From positions 1 through 36,387 of the forward strand of contig JAEYAG010000003.1 of the NCBI GenBank assembly GCA_023451265.1: a stretch of DNA of 36,387 nucleotides, given 5' to 3'. The translations under genes and the position numbers were made by a program. Below the pieces are notes generated by a model, which had not been told where the DNA came from, ran no database searches, and saw nothing but the letters and a program-made list of their open reading frames with translations. Shown here piece after piece: positions 23,590 through 32,106 of the stretch (positions are counted from its first letter, which is position 1; each line of letters starts with the position of its first letter). The DNA is from Actinomycetes bacterium. Its GTDB lineage: Bacteria > Actinomycetota > Actinomycetes > Actinomycetales > Microbacteriaceae.

Positions 23590-26500
23590 TCACAGCGAGC
23601 GGCGCGCCGGCTCGCGACCCGACCGTCGCCGCGGCTCCTCCTCCGGCCCCCTCGCAAGGTCTCGTGCCCGGTCGAGTGCGGCTCGGGCTCGGGCGGCGTC
23701 GACCTTCTGCGCGTCGTTCTCGGCCCGCGGCCCGAGCGGGGTGGGATCGGTGATGCCGTAACGGTCGCGGTAGGCGGCGACGGTGCGCGCTAAGCCCCGC
23801 CAGGTCGCAGCGGCCTTGGCGTCCTTCGGCGGGCTGCCGAGCGCCTTGGTCCATGACTGCTTCTCGGTGAGCGCGGCATCGAGGAGTGCCTCGGAGCGAG
23901 TCTCGATGAGGTCGCGTCGTTCGGTGAGCGCCTGCCGGAACTCACCACTCATGGTGCCGGCAGCTTCGGGGATCAGCCCGGCGATCAGACGTGGCGCCTT
24001 GCGAGCCCGACCGGACCCGGCGGACCGGGCGGTCGCGCGGGAGACGCGGTAGTGGAGTACGGCGGCGATGTCGTCGGCATCGCTGAACCCGCGTGCTCGC
24101 ACGAGCCGCGGCATCAGGGCTTCGATGTCGTGGTGGTTGGCCTCGGCGCGGCGGAGCTCGGCGGTGAGCGCGCCGAACGCGGGCGAGGCGATCGTGTCCT
24201 CGGCCTCCTCGTCGGTGAGTCCCGAACCGCGGACGAGGTTCGCCCACCTGTCGCGCTGGGCGGCGGCCGCGATCGTCTCGTACTCGGCGGCGAGCTGGCC
24301 GATGTTCGCCCAGGCGTCCTGTTCGGCAGTGATGGTCTCGTGCGCGGAGAGCTCGGCCCCGACGTGCTGGAGCACCCCGAACAGCACCGACCGGGCGGTG
24401 GCCTCGGTGTCGTCGCCAGGATGCGGACCGTCGTGGGAGTCGTCAGGCTTGTCGATGGTGACGTAGGCGCGGTTGACGTCCCGGCCGCGGGTGAGCGCGA
24501 CATACAGGTTCTCCCTGGTCATCGAAGCGTCGACCAGGACGTGCGAGGTATCGACCGTGATGCCCTGCGCCCGGTAGGAGGTCACCGCGTAGCCGAGGTC
24601 GAGGTGTTCGGCCACGTACGCGGCGGGGAGCACGACCGAGGCACCCCACTTCGCGCTGGCCCGGCGGACGGTGAGGGAGCCGTCGTCGCGGACCTCGGTG
24701 ACCGTCCAGCGGTCGCCGTTGCGGACCCAGCCGCGGCCGGCGCGCAGGCGGCGGTCGTTGTGCCGGGTGATGACCGAATCCCCGACTGCGGCGCGGGTGC
24801 CGTCCAGCAGCGCGACCTCGCGGCGCGCTTCCACGGTGCCATCGAGGATCAGGTCCGTACGGGCGCGCTGATTGAGCGCGAGCACGGATTCGTTCGAGTC
24901 GGTGACCAGCACCGTCGCTTGTCCGGCCTGCCGGTCGACTCGCCACGCGGCGTAGGCGGCGTCGACCATCGTCTCCGTCTCACCACCCTGGATGCGGTCG
25001 TGCTCTATGTAGGTGTCGATGACCTCGGTGCGCCCGTGCCGGAGGCCGAGCGAGGCGGCCTTCTCCCACTCGTTCTGGAACCGATGGACATCCACCAGCT
25101 CGGGCGCATCGTCTCGGTCGTGGACAAGGAGGGAGAATGCGCCACCGGCGTCGACGGATTGGAGTTGGGCGTAGTCGCCCACCAACAGCACCTTGGCTCC
25201 CGCCCCGGCTGCGAGGTTCGTGATGCGGTCGAGGGACAGGGTGCCGGCGAGGGAGGCTTCGTCCACGATGACCAGCTGCCTCTTGCGGAATGTCTCGCCG
25301 TGGATGAGGTGGTTCTGCCACCACTTCGCGGTGTTCTCGGTCTGGATGCCGAGGTCATCGGCGAGCACCTGCGACGCGACCGCGGACGGCGCCAGTCCGA
25401 CGACGGAACCGCAGCCGTGCTCGTGCTCCCAGGCCCGCCGCAGAGCGTTCATGGCGGTGGTCTTGCCCGCGCCTGCGGGGCCGACCAGGACATCGACGAT
25501 GCGCCCGGATACCGCGACGGATGCGAGCGCAGCGGTTTGATCCTCGCCGAGCACCCGCCCCTGCCGGTCGGGACGGGCCGCGATCCGCTCCACGGTTGCC
25601 AGCGGCACCGTGGGAGCGGTCGGCGTGCGGGCGCGCTCGAGGAGGCGGTCTTCGGCGGCGAGCAGGAGTTCGGAGGAGAACACCGTCGAATGCTTCGGCC
25701 GGAACACGCTCGTACCGTCCGGGCGGCGGAACGCCACCGGGCTCGACGTGAGCTCCGGTGGGGTCAGCCGCAGCGACGCGGCTTCGGCGGCGTCCACCAC
25801 CAGCCCGACGATCGCTTCCCGATCCGTGGTGGACGCGAAGCGGTAGCCCATCGTCTGCCGGGCCGCCTCGGCGGTGAGGTTCCACCGCCTCCAGGTGGAC
25901 CGCTTCTCGCCGACCGTCTCGACCACGCTCTGCCCGAGGGAGGCGATCACATCCAGCGGGACGTCGTCGGCGCGCAACAGCAACGGTGCGTCGGTCGTGG
26001 TGGCGCGCCGCGCCCACGCGATCGCATCCGTGCCGAGCAGCCGGCCAGCCCGCTCGCGCCATTCGGCGGTGAGGTCGGCGAGGGACCGGACCTGCTTCTC
26101 TGGCCTCGTGGTGAGGGTGGCTTGGGCGCGGAGCCTGATGATCGTCGCCGTAGAGGGCTGCCGGCCGTGCTTCTCGACGTACTCGGCGATGAGCCGGTTC
26201 TTCTCGACCTCGATGTGCCGGGAGCGGGAGGAGAACTCGGCCACCAGCTCTTCCGGCACCGTCGTAACCGCCCAGGCGGGGTTGCGGTCCCGGCCCATGT
26301 CGCGGGCCTCCCACTCCACACCGAAGGTGCGGGTGAGGTGGTCGGCGAGGACGGCCTCGTGCAGCTCCGACAGCGCGACGGTCGCGGCGTGCATGGGGCG
26401 ACCGTCGAGGGAGCGCCACTTACCGTCGAGGACGGTCTGCACCTTGTTCGAGATGACGACGTGCGTGTGCAAGTGCGGGTCGCCGGCCCTGCTGTCGTAG

Positions 26501-27126
26501 TGGTCGAACGTGGTAGCGATCAGGCCGAGGACATCGACCTGGGCAACGGCTCCGTCGCGGCCGGTTGCGCCGGTGCGGGTGGCTGCAACCTCCCGCTCCA
26601 TGAACGCAACCACCTCCGCAACCGCCGCATGATGCGCGTCCGCGATCAGCGCCTGCGTCCCCGCATCCGCGACCGCCCAGAGCACCGACGCGGACTTCGG
26701 GATGCTGAACGTGTAGTCATACCCGGCGACCGCTCGCCGCGTCCCGCGTGCCGCTTCCTCGGCCTCGATCCGCGCGACCGCCTCCGCACGAGAGGCCGGC
26801 CCGAGCGTCGGGTCGAGGGCGGCGGTGCGCTCCTCGACGCGGGCGGCCACGGTCTTGTAGGCGGGATAAGCGAGTCCGAGCGAGTCGCCGGTGACCGGGT
26901 TCCGGCCCATCCCTACGAGGAGCTGGAGCTGGGATTCGGAGACCTGGTCGCCTACCGCGATCACTCCGCCGAGCGCGGGGACGCCAGCGCCGAGCCAACG
27001 ACCCGGCGGGCTGCCTTCCTCGGCGTAGTAGCGGGTCAGCGGGGTCGAGAGCGACCTGTCGCCGTCGCCGGCAGCGACCGTGCGCAGCAGGTACTTGTAC
27101 CCGTCACCGGCGGACATCACCCGCAT
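23590..27126 (-). CDS. traA: MobF-family conjugative relaxase-helicase (TraA/TrwC type)
   Basis: 1178 residues from ATG 27126 (MRVMSAGDGYKYLL); GTG 27138 would add four. Nicks the transfer origin, stays bound to the 5' end and unwinds the strand. Relaxase domain (about 1-330): candidate nucleophiles Y33/Y34 in TRYYAEEG and the metal-binding histidine cluster HLHTHVV. A RecD-like helicase follows: Walker A VGPAGAGKTTAMNAL near residue 560, Walker B VIVDEASLAG, and late motifs AVTSYRAQGITVD and NLYVALTRGR. The C-terminal 250 residues are helical and charged. No Shine-Dalgarno is seen, so the message may be leaderless. It lies divergent from the AlbA_2 gene with a dyad in between. No coupling protein or secretion genes appear here, so transfer may depend on genes outside the window. 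Confidence 0.93.
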   Translation of the reverse strand: MRVMSAGDGYKYLLRTVAAGDGDRSLSTPLTRYYAEEGSPPGRWLGAGVPALGGVIAVGDQVSESQLQLLVGMGRNPVTGDSLGLAYPAYKTVAARVEERTAALDPTLGPASRAEAVARIEAEEAARGTRRAVAGYDYTFSIPKSASVLWAVADAGTQALIADAHHAAVAEVVAFMEREVAATRTGATGRDGAVAQVDVLGLIATTFDHYDSRAGDPHLHTHVVISNKVQTVLDGKWRSLDGRPMHAATVALSELHEAVLADHLTRTFGVEWEARDMGRDRNPAWAVTTVPEELVAEFSSRSRHIEVEKNRLIAEYVEKHGRQPSTATIIRLRAQATLTTRPEKQVRSLADLTAEWRERAGRLLGTDAIAWARRATTTDAPLLLRADDVPLDVIASLGQSVVETVGEKRSTWRRWNLTAEAARQTMGYRFASTTDREAIVGLVVDAAEAASLRLTPPELTSSPVAFRRPDGTSVFRPKHSTVFSSELLLAAEDRLLERARTPTAPTVPLATVERIAARPDRQGRVLGEDQTAALASVAVSGRIVDVLVGPAGAGKTTAMNALRRAWEHEHGCGSVVGLAPSAVASQVLADDLGIQTENTAKWWQNHLIHGETFRKRQLVIVDEASLAGTLSLDRITNLAAGAGAKVLLVGDYAQLQSVDAGGAFSLLVHDRDDAPELVDVHRFQNEWEKAASLGLRHGRTEVIDTYIEHDRIQGGETETMVDAAYAAWRVDRQAGQATVLVTDSNESVLALNQRARTDLILDGTVEARREVALLDGTRAAVGDSVITRHNDRRLRAGRGWVRNGDRWTVTEVRDDGSLTVRRASAKWGASVVLPAAYVAEHLDLGYAVTSYRAQGITVDTSHVLVDASMTRENLYVALTRGRDVNRAYVTIDKPDDSHDGPHPGDDTEATARSVLFGVLQHVGAELSAHETITAEQDAWANIGQLAAEYETIAAAAQRDRWANLVRGSGLTDEEAEDTIASPAFGALTAELRRAEANHHDIEALMPRLVRARGFSDADDIAAVLHYRVSRATARSAGSGRARKAPRLIAGLIPEAAGTMSGEFRQALTERRDLIETRSEALLDAALTEKQSWTKALGSPPKDAKAAATWRGLARTVAAYRDRYGITDPTPLGPRAENDAQKVDAARARAALDRARDLARGPEEEPRRRSGREPARRSL

Positions 27127-27199
27127 TGAGACCGTCACATGATGAAGGTGCGTCCTGGTGCGCGACGTGTCCCCGCGGGCGTGTCGGTCGTTCGCACTA

Positions 27200-27215
27200 C
27201 TGTCGATGACGACAG
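27200..27215. promoter_or_regulatory. Dyad between traA and the AlbA_2 gene
   Basis: CTGTCG-ATGA-CGACAG is a perfect 6-4-6 inverted repeat in the 111-bp divergent region, 23 bp before the GTG at 27238. It is a plausible operator for either direction or a nick-region element. No clear promoter boxes could be fixed around it. Confidence 0.4.
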
Positions 27216-27237
27216 CGATGGAAGCGGAGGTGCGGGT

Positions 27238-28545
27238 GTGGAGACGGGAATCATCCCGCTCGGCGAACGTGCCTTGCGCAGCATCCTGGATCACGTTGTC
27301 GCTGTCGGTGATGAAGCCGAGACCAGCTATCTGGAGGTCAAGAGCACGCTCGATCTGACCAGCCCGGAGGGTGTCACGAAGGTGGCGAAGTTCCTGCTAG
27401 GCACGGCGAACCGGCTCCCGCAAGCAGCATCCCGCCACTTCCACGGGTACGCCGTTCTGGTCATCGGAGCGCAGAGGGGCGAGGCGAGAGGCATCGCCAG
27501 GGGTATTGAGGCGCACGAACTCGAAGACCGGCTTCGCCCGTACCTGGGGCCGCAGTTTCCCTCGTTCGAGTTCGGACGGATCGCGGTTGATGCCGACAGC
27601 GAGGTGTTGTTCGTCGTCACCCAGCCGCCGCAGGACGGGCAACCACCGTTCCCGTGCTACAGGAACTACCAGGGCGCGAAGCGCACGGACAATCTCGATG
27701 ACGGGGCGATCTACGTGCGAGGTGCCAGCAACACCAGACCCGCCCGCGCCGGCGAGGTCCTGGCGCTGGTGGAGCGGGCGCGCGGTGCGGGCAAGGCGCC
27801 GATCAGCCTCGACATCGACATCCTTGGCTCAATCAACCGGGTGGAACGGGTCAGCGAGGTGCTGGAGGACCTGTACGAGTTCGAGGAGGAGCAGTTCGCC
27901 AAGCACAAGCCGGCCGCCAAGGATGCCTTCTCGGCGGGGATTCTCGCCACCTCGATTCTCGGCGGGTCTCAGCCGATGACCGTCGAGGAGCGCGCCGAGC
28001 AACTGGCCCGGTGGAAGCGCGATCGGCCACAGCACATTGACAAGGGTCGTGCTCACTTCCTCGGCGTGGCGCTTCCGGGTGCCGGCGTCCGGGTGGTCAG
28101 TCGGGACCGCTTCGTCTCCAAGCCGCACCTCCTCGTCACCTTCCACGACTGCGAGGCGTTCGCATACCGCGACGCCGAAGATGGGGACTGGACGAAGGTC
28201 GTCGAGCCCGTCATACGGAAGCAACACCCCTACGGGCTCGGGTTCGATCCGGCCGACCTCCAGATTGCTCCATTGCGTGAGTACCCCGTGAGCTGGAGCA
28301 ACCGCGGTGACGATGTCGTGGTGGTGCTCACCCCGGAGTCGTTCCGGCCGAACGTTCCCTGGGCAAGCGACCAGGACGACTACGTTCTCATCACCCGCGA
28401 TCCGCAGGACGCCACGGTGAGCGTGACCTGGGTGCTGACCGAGGACGGCAACGACGCCACCACCACCGGCGAGCTGACACTGGACACGAGCGAGCCGGAG
28501 GACGCGGCCGACCTGTTCAAGACGATCTTCCTCACCGACGACTAA
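27238..28545 (+). CDS. AlbA_2 / Schlafen-type putative DNA-binding protein
   Basis: 435 residues from GTG 27238, with GGAGG 7 nt upstream; an ATG at 27139 in the same frame is rejected for lack of a ribosome binding site. The N-terminal domain (about 25-185) matches AlbA_2/Schlafen: ETSYLEVKSTLD, HFHGYAVLVIGAQRG, FSFEFGRI-like core and DGAIYVRGASNTRPA. Such domains bind nucleic acids and some cut RNA. The remaining 250 residues have a charged helical stretch (LEDLYEFEEEQFAKHK) and a beta-rich end I do not recognise. It stands alone, convergent with the next gene. Proteins of this type are common in mobile and defence regions; no function can be assigned. Confidence 0.75.
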   Translation: METGIIPLGERALRSILDHVVAVGDEAETSYLEVKSTLDLTSPEGVTKVAKFLLGTANRLPQAASRHFHGYAVLVIGAQRGEARGIARGIEAHELEDRLRPYLGPQFPSFEFGRIAVDADSEVLFVVTQPPQDGQPPFPCYRNYQGAKRTDNLDDGAIYVRGASNTRPARAGEVLALVERARGAGKAPISLDIDILGSINRVERVSEVLEDLYEFEEEQFAKHKPAAKDAFSAGILATSILGGSQPMTVEERAEQLARWKRDRPQHIDKGRAHFLGVALPGAGVRVVSRDRFVSKPHLLVTFHDCEAFAYRDAEDGDWTKVVEPVIRKQHPYGLGFDPADLQIAPLREYPVSWSNRGDDVVVVLTPESFRPNVPWASDQDDYVLITRDPQDATVSVTWVLTEDGNDATTTGELTLDTSEPEDAADLFKTIFLTDD

Positions 28546-28599
28546 CCCCGATCAACGGCCCCGTCAACCGGTGCGGCGGCGTCAGCGGCCAGCCGTCGC

Positions 28600-29781
28600 T
28601 TACGGGGTGCGCTCTCCCGGATACAGACTGGTCACGACGCGCTCGGCGATGTCCAGCAGGGTTTCGCTCTCAGCAGCCGTGACCTCCGGAGAGGACGGCA
28701 CGACGACCATCGGGCGGCACCCGGCCGCACGAACGGCGAGGTCGTGGGTGAGCTGCCCGTCCTGCGCGAGCCAATCCAGGCGAGCCGGAAGATCGACCGC
28801 GAGCGGAGCGCCAGCGTGATCGAGTGCATCCGTGATCGCGGCGCGTGCCACAAGCACGGCCGCCAGATGCGTTCCTGCCTGGTGGCACGCCTGGGCCTCC
28901 CGCAGCTTCGTTGCCACCGGAGCCGGCAACCGGCGCCGCACCCGTGCTGTCCGGCTCGGCGTCCTGCTCGCTCGTCTTGTCGTCAGCGGCGCCGACTCGC
29001 CCCGCATCAAGGGAAGTTGCCGCAGTATCTCGCTCGCCTTGCTCGGCCTCGTTGCAGGATCATCGTCCTCGCTCGTCACGCCGTGCTTCCGCTCGTCCGC
29101 TTCGGCGCTCTTGATCGCGAGCTCCACGAGTACCCGCGCGAGCGCTGCCACGTCAGGTTCCGGGCGCGCCAAAGCGCGCACGGAGAGATTGCGTTCCCTC
29201 CTAGGCCGCTTGCGCGATGCAACCCCTGCCTCCTTCGCCGCTTGCGCACGCGCAACGTCCTGTTGCACACGCTCACGAGCGTGGCCGTAGCGGTCGTGCG
29301 CGGCCGCCGCCTCTGCCGCCTTCTCCGGCGTAGACCTTTCCAACTTGCGGAAGTCAGCGAGAGCCTGCTGTTCCGTGATCTCCTTCGTCGGCTGATAGGC
29401 CGCGTGGAGTGCCCACTGCTCGCCCAGCTCCAGGTACGTCAGCGCTTGACCACCAGAGTCCCAGTCCGACCGCAGCACGCGGCGCCGGTTCAAGAACTCG
29501 GCGTCAGACACGTCCTCGCCTGGTGTGTCATCGACCTCGATCAGCGGCTCCAGCACCATCCCCACCGGCGGGTACGCCCCGTGCTCCAGCCAATACCTGC
29601 CCCGCGCAGTCAGTCGAGCCCTCCACGGCATCCCGTACCTGTTGTCGAGGTCAATCAGCCCGCGGCTGGCCAATGCAGAGGCTGAGTGCTTGTAGGTCGG
29701 GACCGGCTCTTCAGTCGCGGGACATCCCGCCGCGATCCAGGCCAGAACCGCGCGCTGACGGTCGTTCAGCGGAGCACCCAT
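28600..29781 (-). CDS. Uncharacterised protein with winged-helix-like start and DUF4145-like end
   Basis: 393 residues, ATG 29781 with GGAGGAG about 10 nt upstream. The first 80 residues (LNDRQRAVLAWIAAGCPA to RGRYWLEHGAYP) look like a small winged helix. The middle is charged and low in hydrophobics (KAAEAAAAHDRYGHARERVQQ, KRPRRERN). The last 100 residues (KLREAQACHQAGTHLAAVLVARAAITDALDHAG) resemble helical DUF4145/HEPN-like modules, but the HEPN catalytic RX4-6H is not evident. It lies between the AlbA_2 gene and the methyltransferase and probably belongs to the mobile element. I do not recognise its role. Confidence 0.6.
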   Translation of the reverse strand: MGAPLNDRQRAVLAWIAAGCPATEEPVPTYKHSASALASRGLIDLDNRYGMPWRARLTARGRYWLEHGAYPPVGMVLEPLIEVDDTPGEDVSDAEFLNRRRVLRSDWDSGGQALTYLELGEQWALHAAYQPTKEITEQQALADFRKLERSTPEKAAEAAAAHDRYGHARERVQQDVARAQAAKEAGVASRKRPRRERNLSVRALARPEPDVAALARVLVELAIKSAEADERKHGVTSEDDDPATRPSKASEILRQLPLMRGESAPLTTRRASRTPSRTARVRRRLPAPVATKLREAQACHQAGTHLAAVLVARAAITDALDHAGAPLAVDLPARLDWLAQDGQLTHDLAVRAAGCRPMVVVPSSPEVTAAESETLLDIAERVVTSLYPGERTP

Positions 29782-30059
29782 AGCTTCGATTCTCCTCCGC
29801 ACGCCACGAGCAGGCCAGTCCTCCCCAGATCGCCAGAGACAGCCGCAGGGCTGTGACATCTGCCGCGATAACGCCCGCTCTGACTTCGACCTGCAAGACG
29901 CGTGGTGGCTCTGAGGGAGGCGGAGACGGAGGCTCCGGCGGGGCCGGGCGCAGAGCGGTCAGCGCGATGTGGGAGGCGCGGCGAGCACCTGGCAGGTGAC
30001 CAGCCCGGTCAGCAGTCGCAGCGACGGTGACCGGGGATCACCGATCTGCCGGAGTCCTC

Positions 30060-31154
30060 ATGCGCGAGCCAACCGACGAGAGAAACGACCGTCGCCCGCG
30101 GGTCGGGTCGCTGTTCTCCGGCTACGGCGGACTCGACCTCGCCGTCGAGGAAGTCTTCGACGCCCGAACCGCCTGGTTCTCGGAAATCAACGAGCCCGTC
30201 GCCCGCGTCTTCGCCCACCACTGGCCCGACGCCCCCAACCTCGGAGACATCACCGCCATCGACTGGAGCGCGGTCGAGCCGGTCGATGTGCTCTGCGGCG
30301 GGTTCCCCTGCCAAGACGTCTCCACGGTCGGGAAGATGGCCGGCCTGAAACCCGGCACCCGCTCCGGCCTCTGGGCGCACATGGCGACCGCCATCGACAA
30401 GCTGCAACCCGAGTGGGTCGTCATCGAGAACGTACGCGGGCTGCTCTCGGCAACCGCGATCCGCCCGAGCTCGCAAGGAGACGAAGATGACCGACGCAAC
30501 CCCGACCCCGCAACCCCCCAGGGTGCAACCTTTCGCGGTGTGGAACCCGACCCGTGGGGTCTGGGAGACCAGTCAACCCGACCTCTACGGGCACTTGGCG
30601 CCGTACTCGGAGACCTGGCCGACCTCAGGTACGACGCACGCTGGATCGGCCTACCCGCTTCCGCAATCGGCGCACCGCATCCCCGCTTCCGTGTCTTCAT
30701 CCTCGCCCACCGCGCTGTTCCGAACACCTCTCGCCTCGGACTCGGCCCGCGGCGGGGAGACGCTGGAGCAGGTACGGGCGCGTCGGGGAACGATCGCGTT
30801 GAGCCACCAGGTGATCGACCTCGTGACGAAGAACGATCGAAGGCTCTCACCGGAGGCGACGTTCGCGTTGATCGCGGAGCTCTTCGACGCTGGGGACGCT
30901 ACGCCGGAGCAATAGCCTAGTGGGAGCACATCACCGGACAACCGGCACCGGCACCGGCCATCACGAACGAGGAAAGAGGGCCACGCCCGGCTCCGGCGTT
31001 CGTGGAATGGCTCATGGGCCTACCCGCCGGATGGGTCACCGACTCGAGCTTCGACCTCACGCACGCACAACAACTCGCCGCCCTCGGCAATGGGGTCGTC
31101 CCACGCCAGGCGGCAGCGGCCCTGCGCCGGCTGCTCACCTACGAGCGAGGCTGA
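30060..31154 (+). pseudogene. Cytosine-5 DNA methyltransferase interrupted by an in-frame TAG
   Basis: The frame from ATG 30060 to TGA 31152-31154 encodes a phage-type C5 methyltransferase of 364 codons including one internal stop. Motif I GSLFSGYGGLDLAVE, motif IV GGFPCQDVS with catalytic C84, motif VI VIENVRG and motif VIII-like GAPHPRFRVFIL (about 204-215) are intact. TAG at 30918-30920 (codon 287) cuts the protein. The same frame then continues WEHITGQPAPAPA, FVEWLMGLPAGWV and motif X ALGNGVVPRQAAAAL, all well preserved, so the stop is recent or read through; a CAG-to-TAG change is the simplest origin. Without motif X the enzyme should be inactive. Its middle carries a second gene in another frame. 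Confidence 0.8.
30487..30915 (+). CDS. Gene nested out of frame within the methyltransferase
   Basis: 142 residues, ATG 30487, with AAGGAG 6 nt upstream, the strongest ribosome binding site nearby. The protein begins MTDATPTPQPPRVQPFAVWNP and contains LYGHLAPYSETWPTSGTTHAG, RTPLASDSARGGETLEQVRARRG and a helical end. Codon use is normal for a real gene (mostly G/C third positions, few rare codons). The RTPLASD...RGGETLEQVRAR part recalls a segment found within or just after actinophage C5 methyltransferases, so it may be a companion protein. It ends TAG 30913-30915, three bases before the methyltransferase TAG. No function known. Confidence 0.7.
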   Translation: MTDATPTPQPPRVQPFAVWNPTRGVWETSQPDLYGHLAPYSETWPTSGTTHAGSAYPLPQSAHRIPASVSSSSPTALFRTPLASDSARGGETLEQVRARRGTIALSHQVIDLVTKNDRRLSPEATFALIAELFDAGDATPEQ

Positions 31155-31190
31155 TAGGCGACCTCGGCGACGCTTGATCCGATCCGGCTG

Positions 31191-31487
31191 TCAGACTTGG
31201 TGGACACCATCGACAGCGATGAACTCGACGGTCGCGAAAGGGTCACGTCGGCGTTTGAGCGCCTGATAGTCGTCGGATGCGTAGAACGACTCGGCCGTGT
31301 CGAGGTCGGGGAACTCGATGATGACCAGGCGCCCGTCGAATGCCGGCCCTTCCAGCGAGACCGTCCGGCCTCCCCGTGCGAGGAACCTGCCCCCGTAGCG
31401 CGCGACAACCGCGGGAACGTCCACGGTATAGGTCGCGTACCCCTCCGGATCGGAGATGGATGCGCGTGCAATCAGGTAGGCGGTCAT
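31191..31487 (-). CDS. DUF1330 family protein
   Basis: 98 residues from ATG 31487 (MTAYLIARASISDPEGYATY). Single compact alpha/beta dimeric barrel domain: YTVDVPAVVARYGGRFLARGG, FDGRLVIIEFPDLDTAESFYASDDYQALK, FATVEFIAVDGV. These match DUF1330 along its full length. The ribosome binding site is CGGAG about 10 nt upstream. It lies 124 bp downstream of a MerR gene on the same strand and may share its transcript. The biochemical role of the family is unknown. Confidence 0.88.
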   Translation of the reverse strand: MTAYLIARASISDPEGYATYTVDVPAVVARYGGRFLARGGRTVSLEGPAFDGRLVIIEFPDLDTAESFYASDDYQALKRRRDPFATVEFIAVDGVHQV

Positions 31488-31611
31488 ATGGAACAACTCC
31501 GGGTGTCAAGACGGCGCGAGCAAGGCGCCGCTACGAAATCAGACGAATCGGCAACAGAGAGGCGATGACAGCCATCGCGTGCCGGGAAAGTGTCAGCCTA
31601 CTGATGTCCCG

Positions 31612-32052
31612 TCACAGGCCGCGTTGCTCAGGTGCGGCGGCGAGGGGGTCCCACAGGCCTGCGGCGTTCCCGTCGCGGAGGTGCTGCCCGTAGACGTCGG
31701 TCTTCCAGGCGATGACTTCGCGCGCTTGCTCCAGGGCATGAATCTGCTGCTCGACCCGATCCCGCTGCGCGTCGAGCAGGGCCAGCCGTTCAGCTTCGTT
31801 GCCTGGTCCCTCGCGCACCAGCGCGGCGAATCGCTGGAGTTCGGCCAGTGGCATGCCGGACGCACGCAGCCTGGTGCACACGCGCAGCCAGTCCACGTCG
31901 ACCGAACTGTAGCGGCGCCGCCCGCCCGCGGTGCGCTCGATGGGACCCACGAGAAGGTGCTCGCGCTCGTAGAACCGCAGCGCGTGCACGCTCATCCCCA
32001 CTGCCTCGGCAACCTCACTGATCGTGAACCCGCGCCCGCTCTCGTCGCTCAT
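31612..32052 (-). CDS. MerR-family regulator
   Basis: 146 residues. N-terminal MerR winged helix FTISEVAEAVGMSVHALRFYEREHLL followed by RRRYSSVDVDWLRVCTRLRASGMPL and a dimerisation coiled coil (about 85-125). The C-terminus lacks the cysteines of metal sensors, so it likely senses an organic compound. It is divergent from a short-chain dehydrogenase whose promoter has the 19-bp spacer and central dyad typical of MerR control, so that gene is the probable target. Confidence 0.9.
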   Translation of the reverse strand: MSDESGRGFTISEVAEAVGMSVHALRFYEREHLLVGPIERTAGGRRRYSSVDVDWLRVCTRLRASGMPLAELQRFAALVREGPGNEAERLALLDAQRDRVEQQIHALEQAREVIAWKTDVYGQHLRDGNAAGLWDPLAAAPEQRGL

Positions 32053-32068
32053 CCCTCACCCGCCGCAC

Positions 32069-32099
32069 TTGACCTAGAGGACACTCTAGCTTCTAGCGT
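32069..32099 (+). promoter_or_regulatory. MerR-type promoter of the short-chain dehydrogenase
   Basis: -35 TTGACC (32069-32074), a 19-bp spacer and TAGCGT (32094-32099). The spacer region contains CTAGAG-GACA-CTCTAG, a perfect 6-4-6 inverted repeat (32074-32089). Overlong spacers with a centred dyad are the hallmark of MerR activation. Only 7 nt separate the -10 from ATG 32107, so the transcript is probably leaderless. Confidence 0.75.
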
Positions 32100-32106
32100 C
32101 GAGGGC

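Noticed and set aside
24052..27129. Plus-strand open frame of about 1000 codons
   Set aside because: It is the antisense of traA, whose relaxase and helicase motifs are unambiguous.
30920..31177. Independent small gene after the methyltransferase
   Set aside because: The frame is His/Arg/Gly-rich without domains; the methyltransferase frame over the same bases has motif X.
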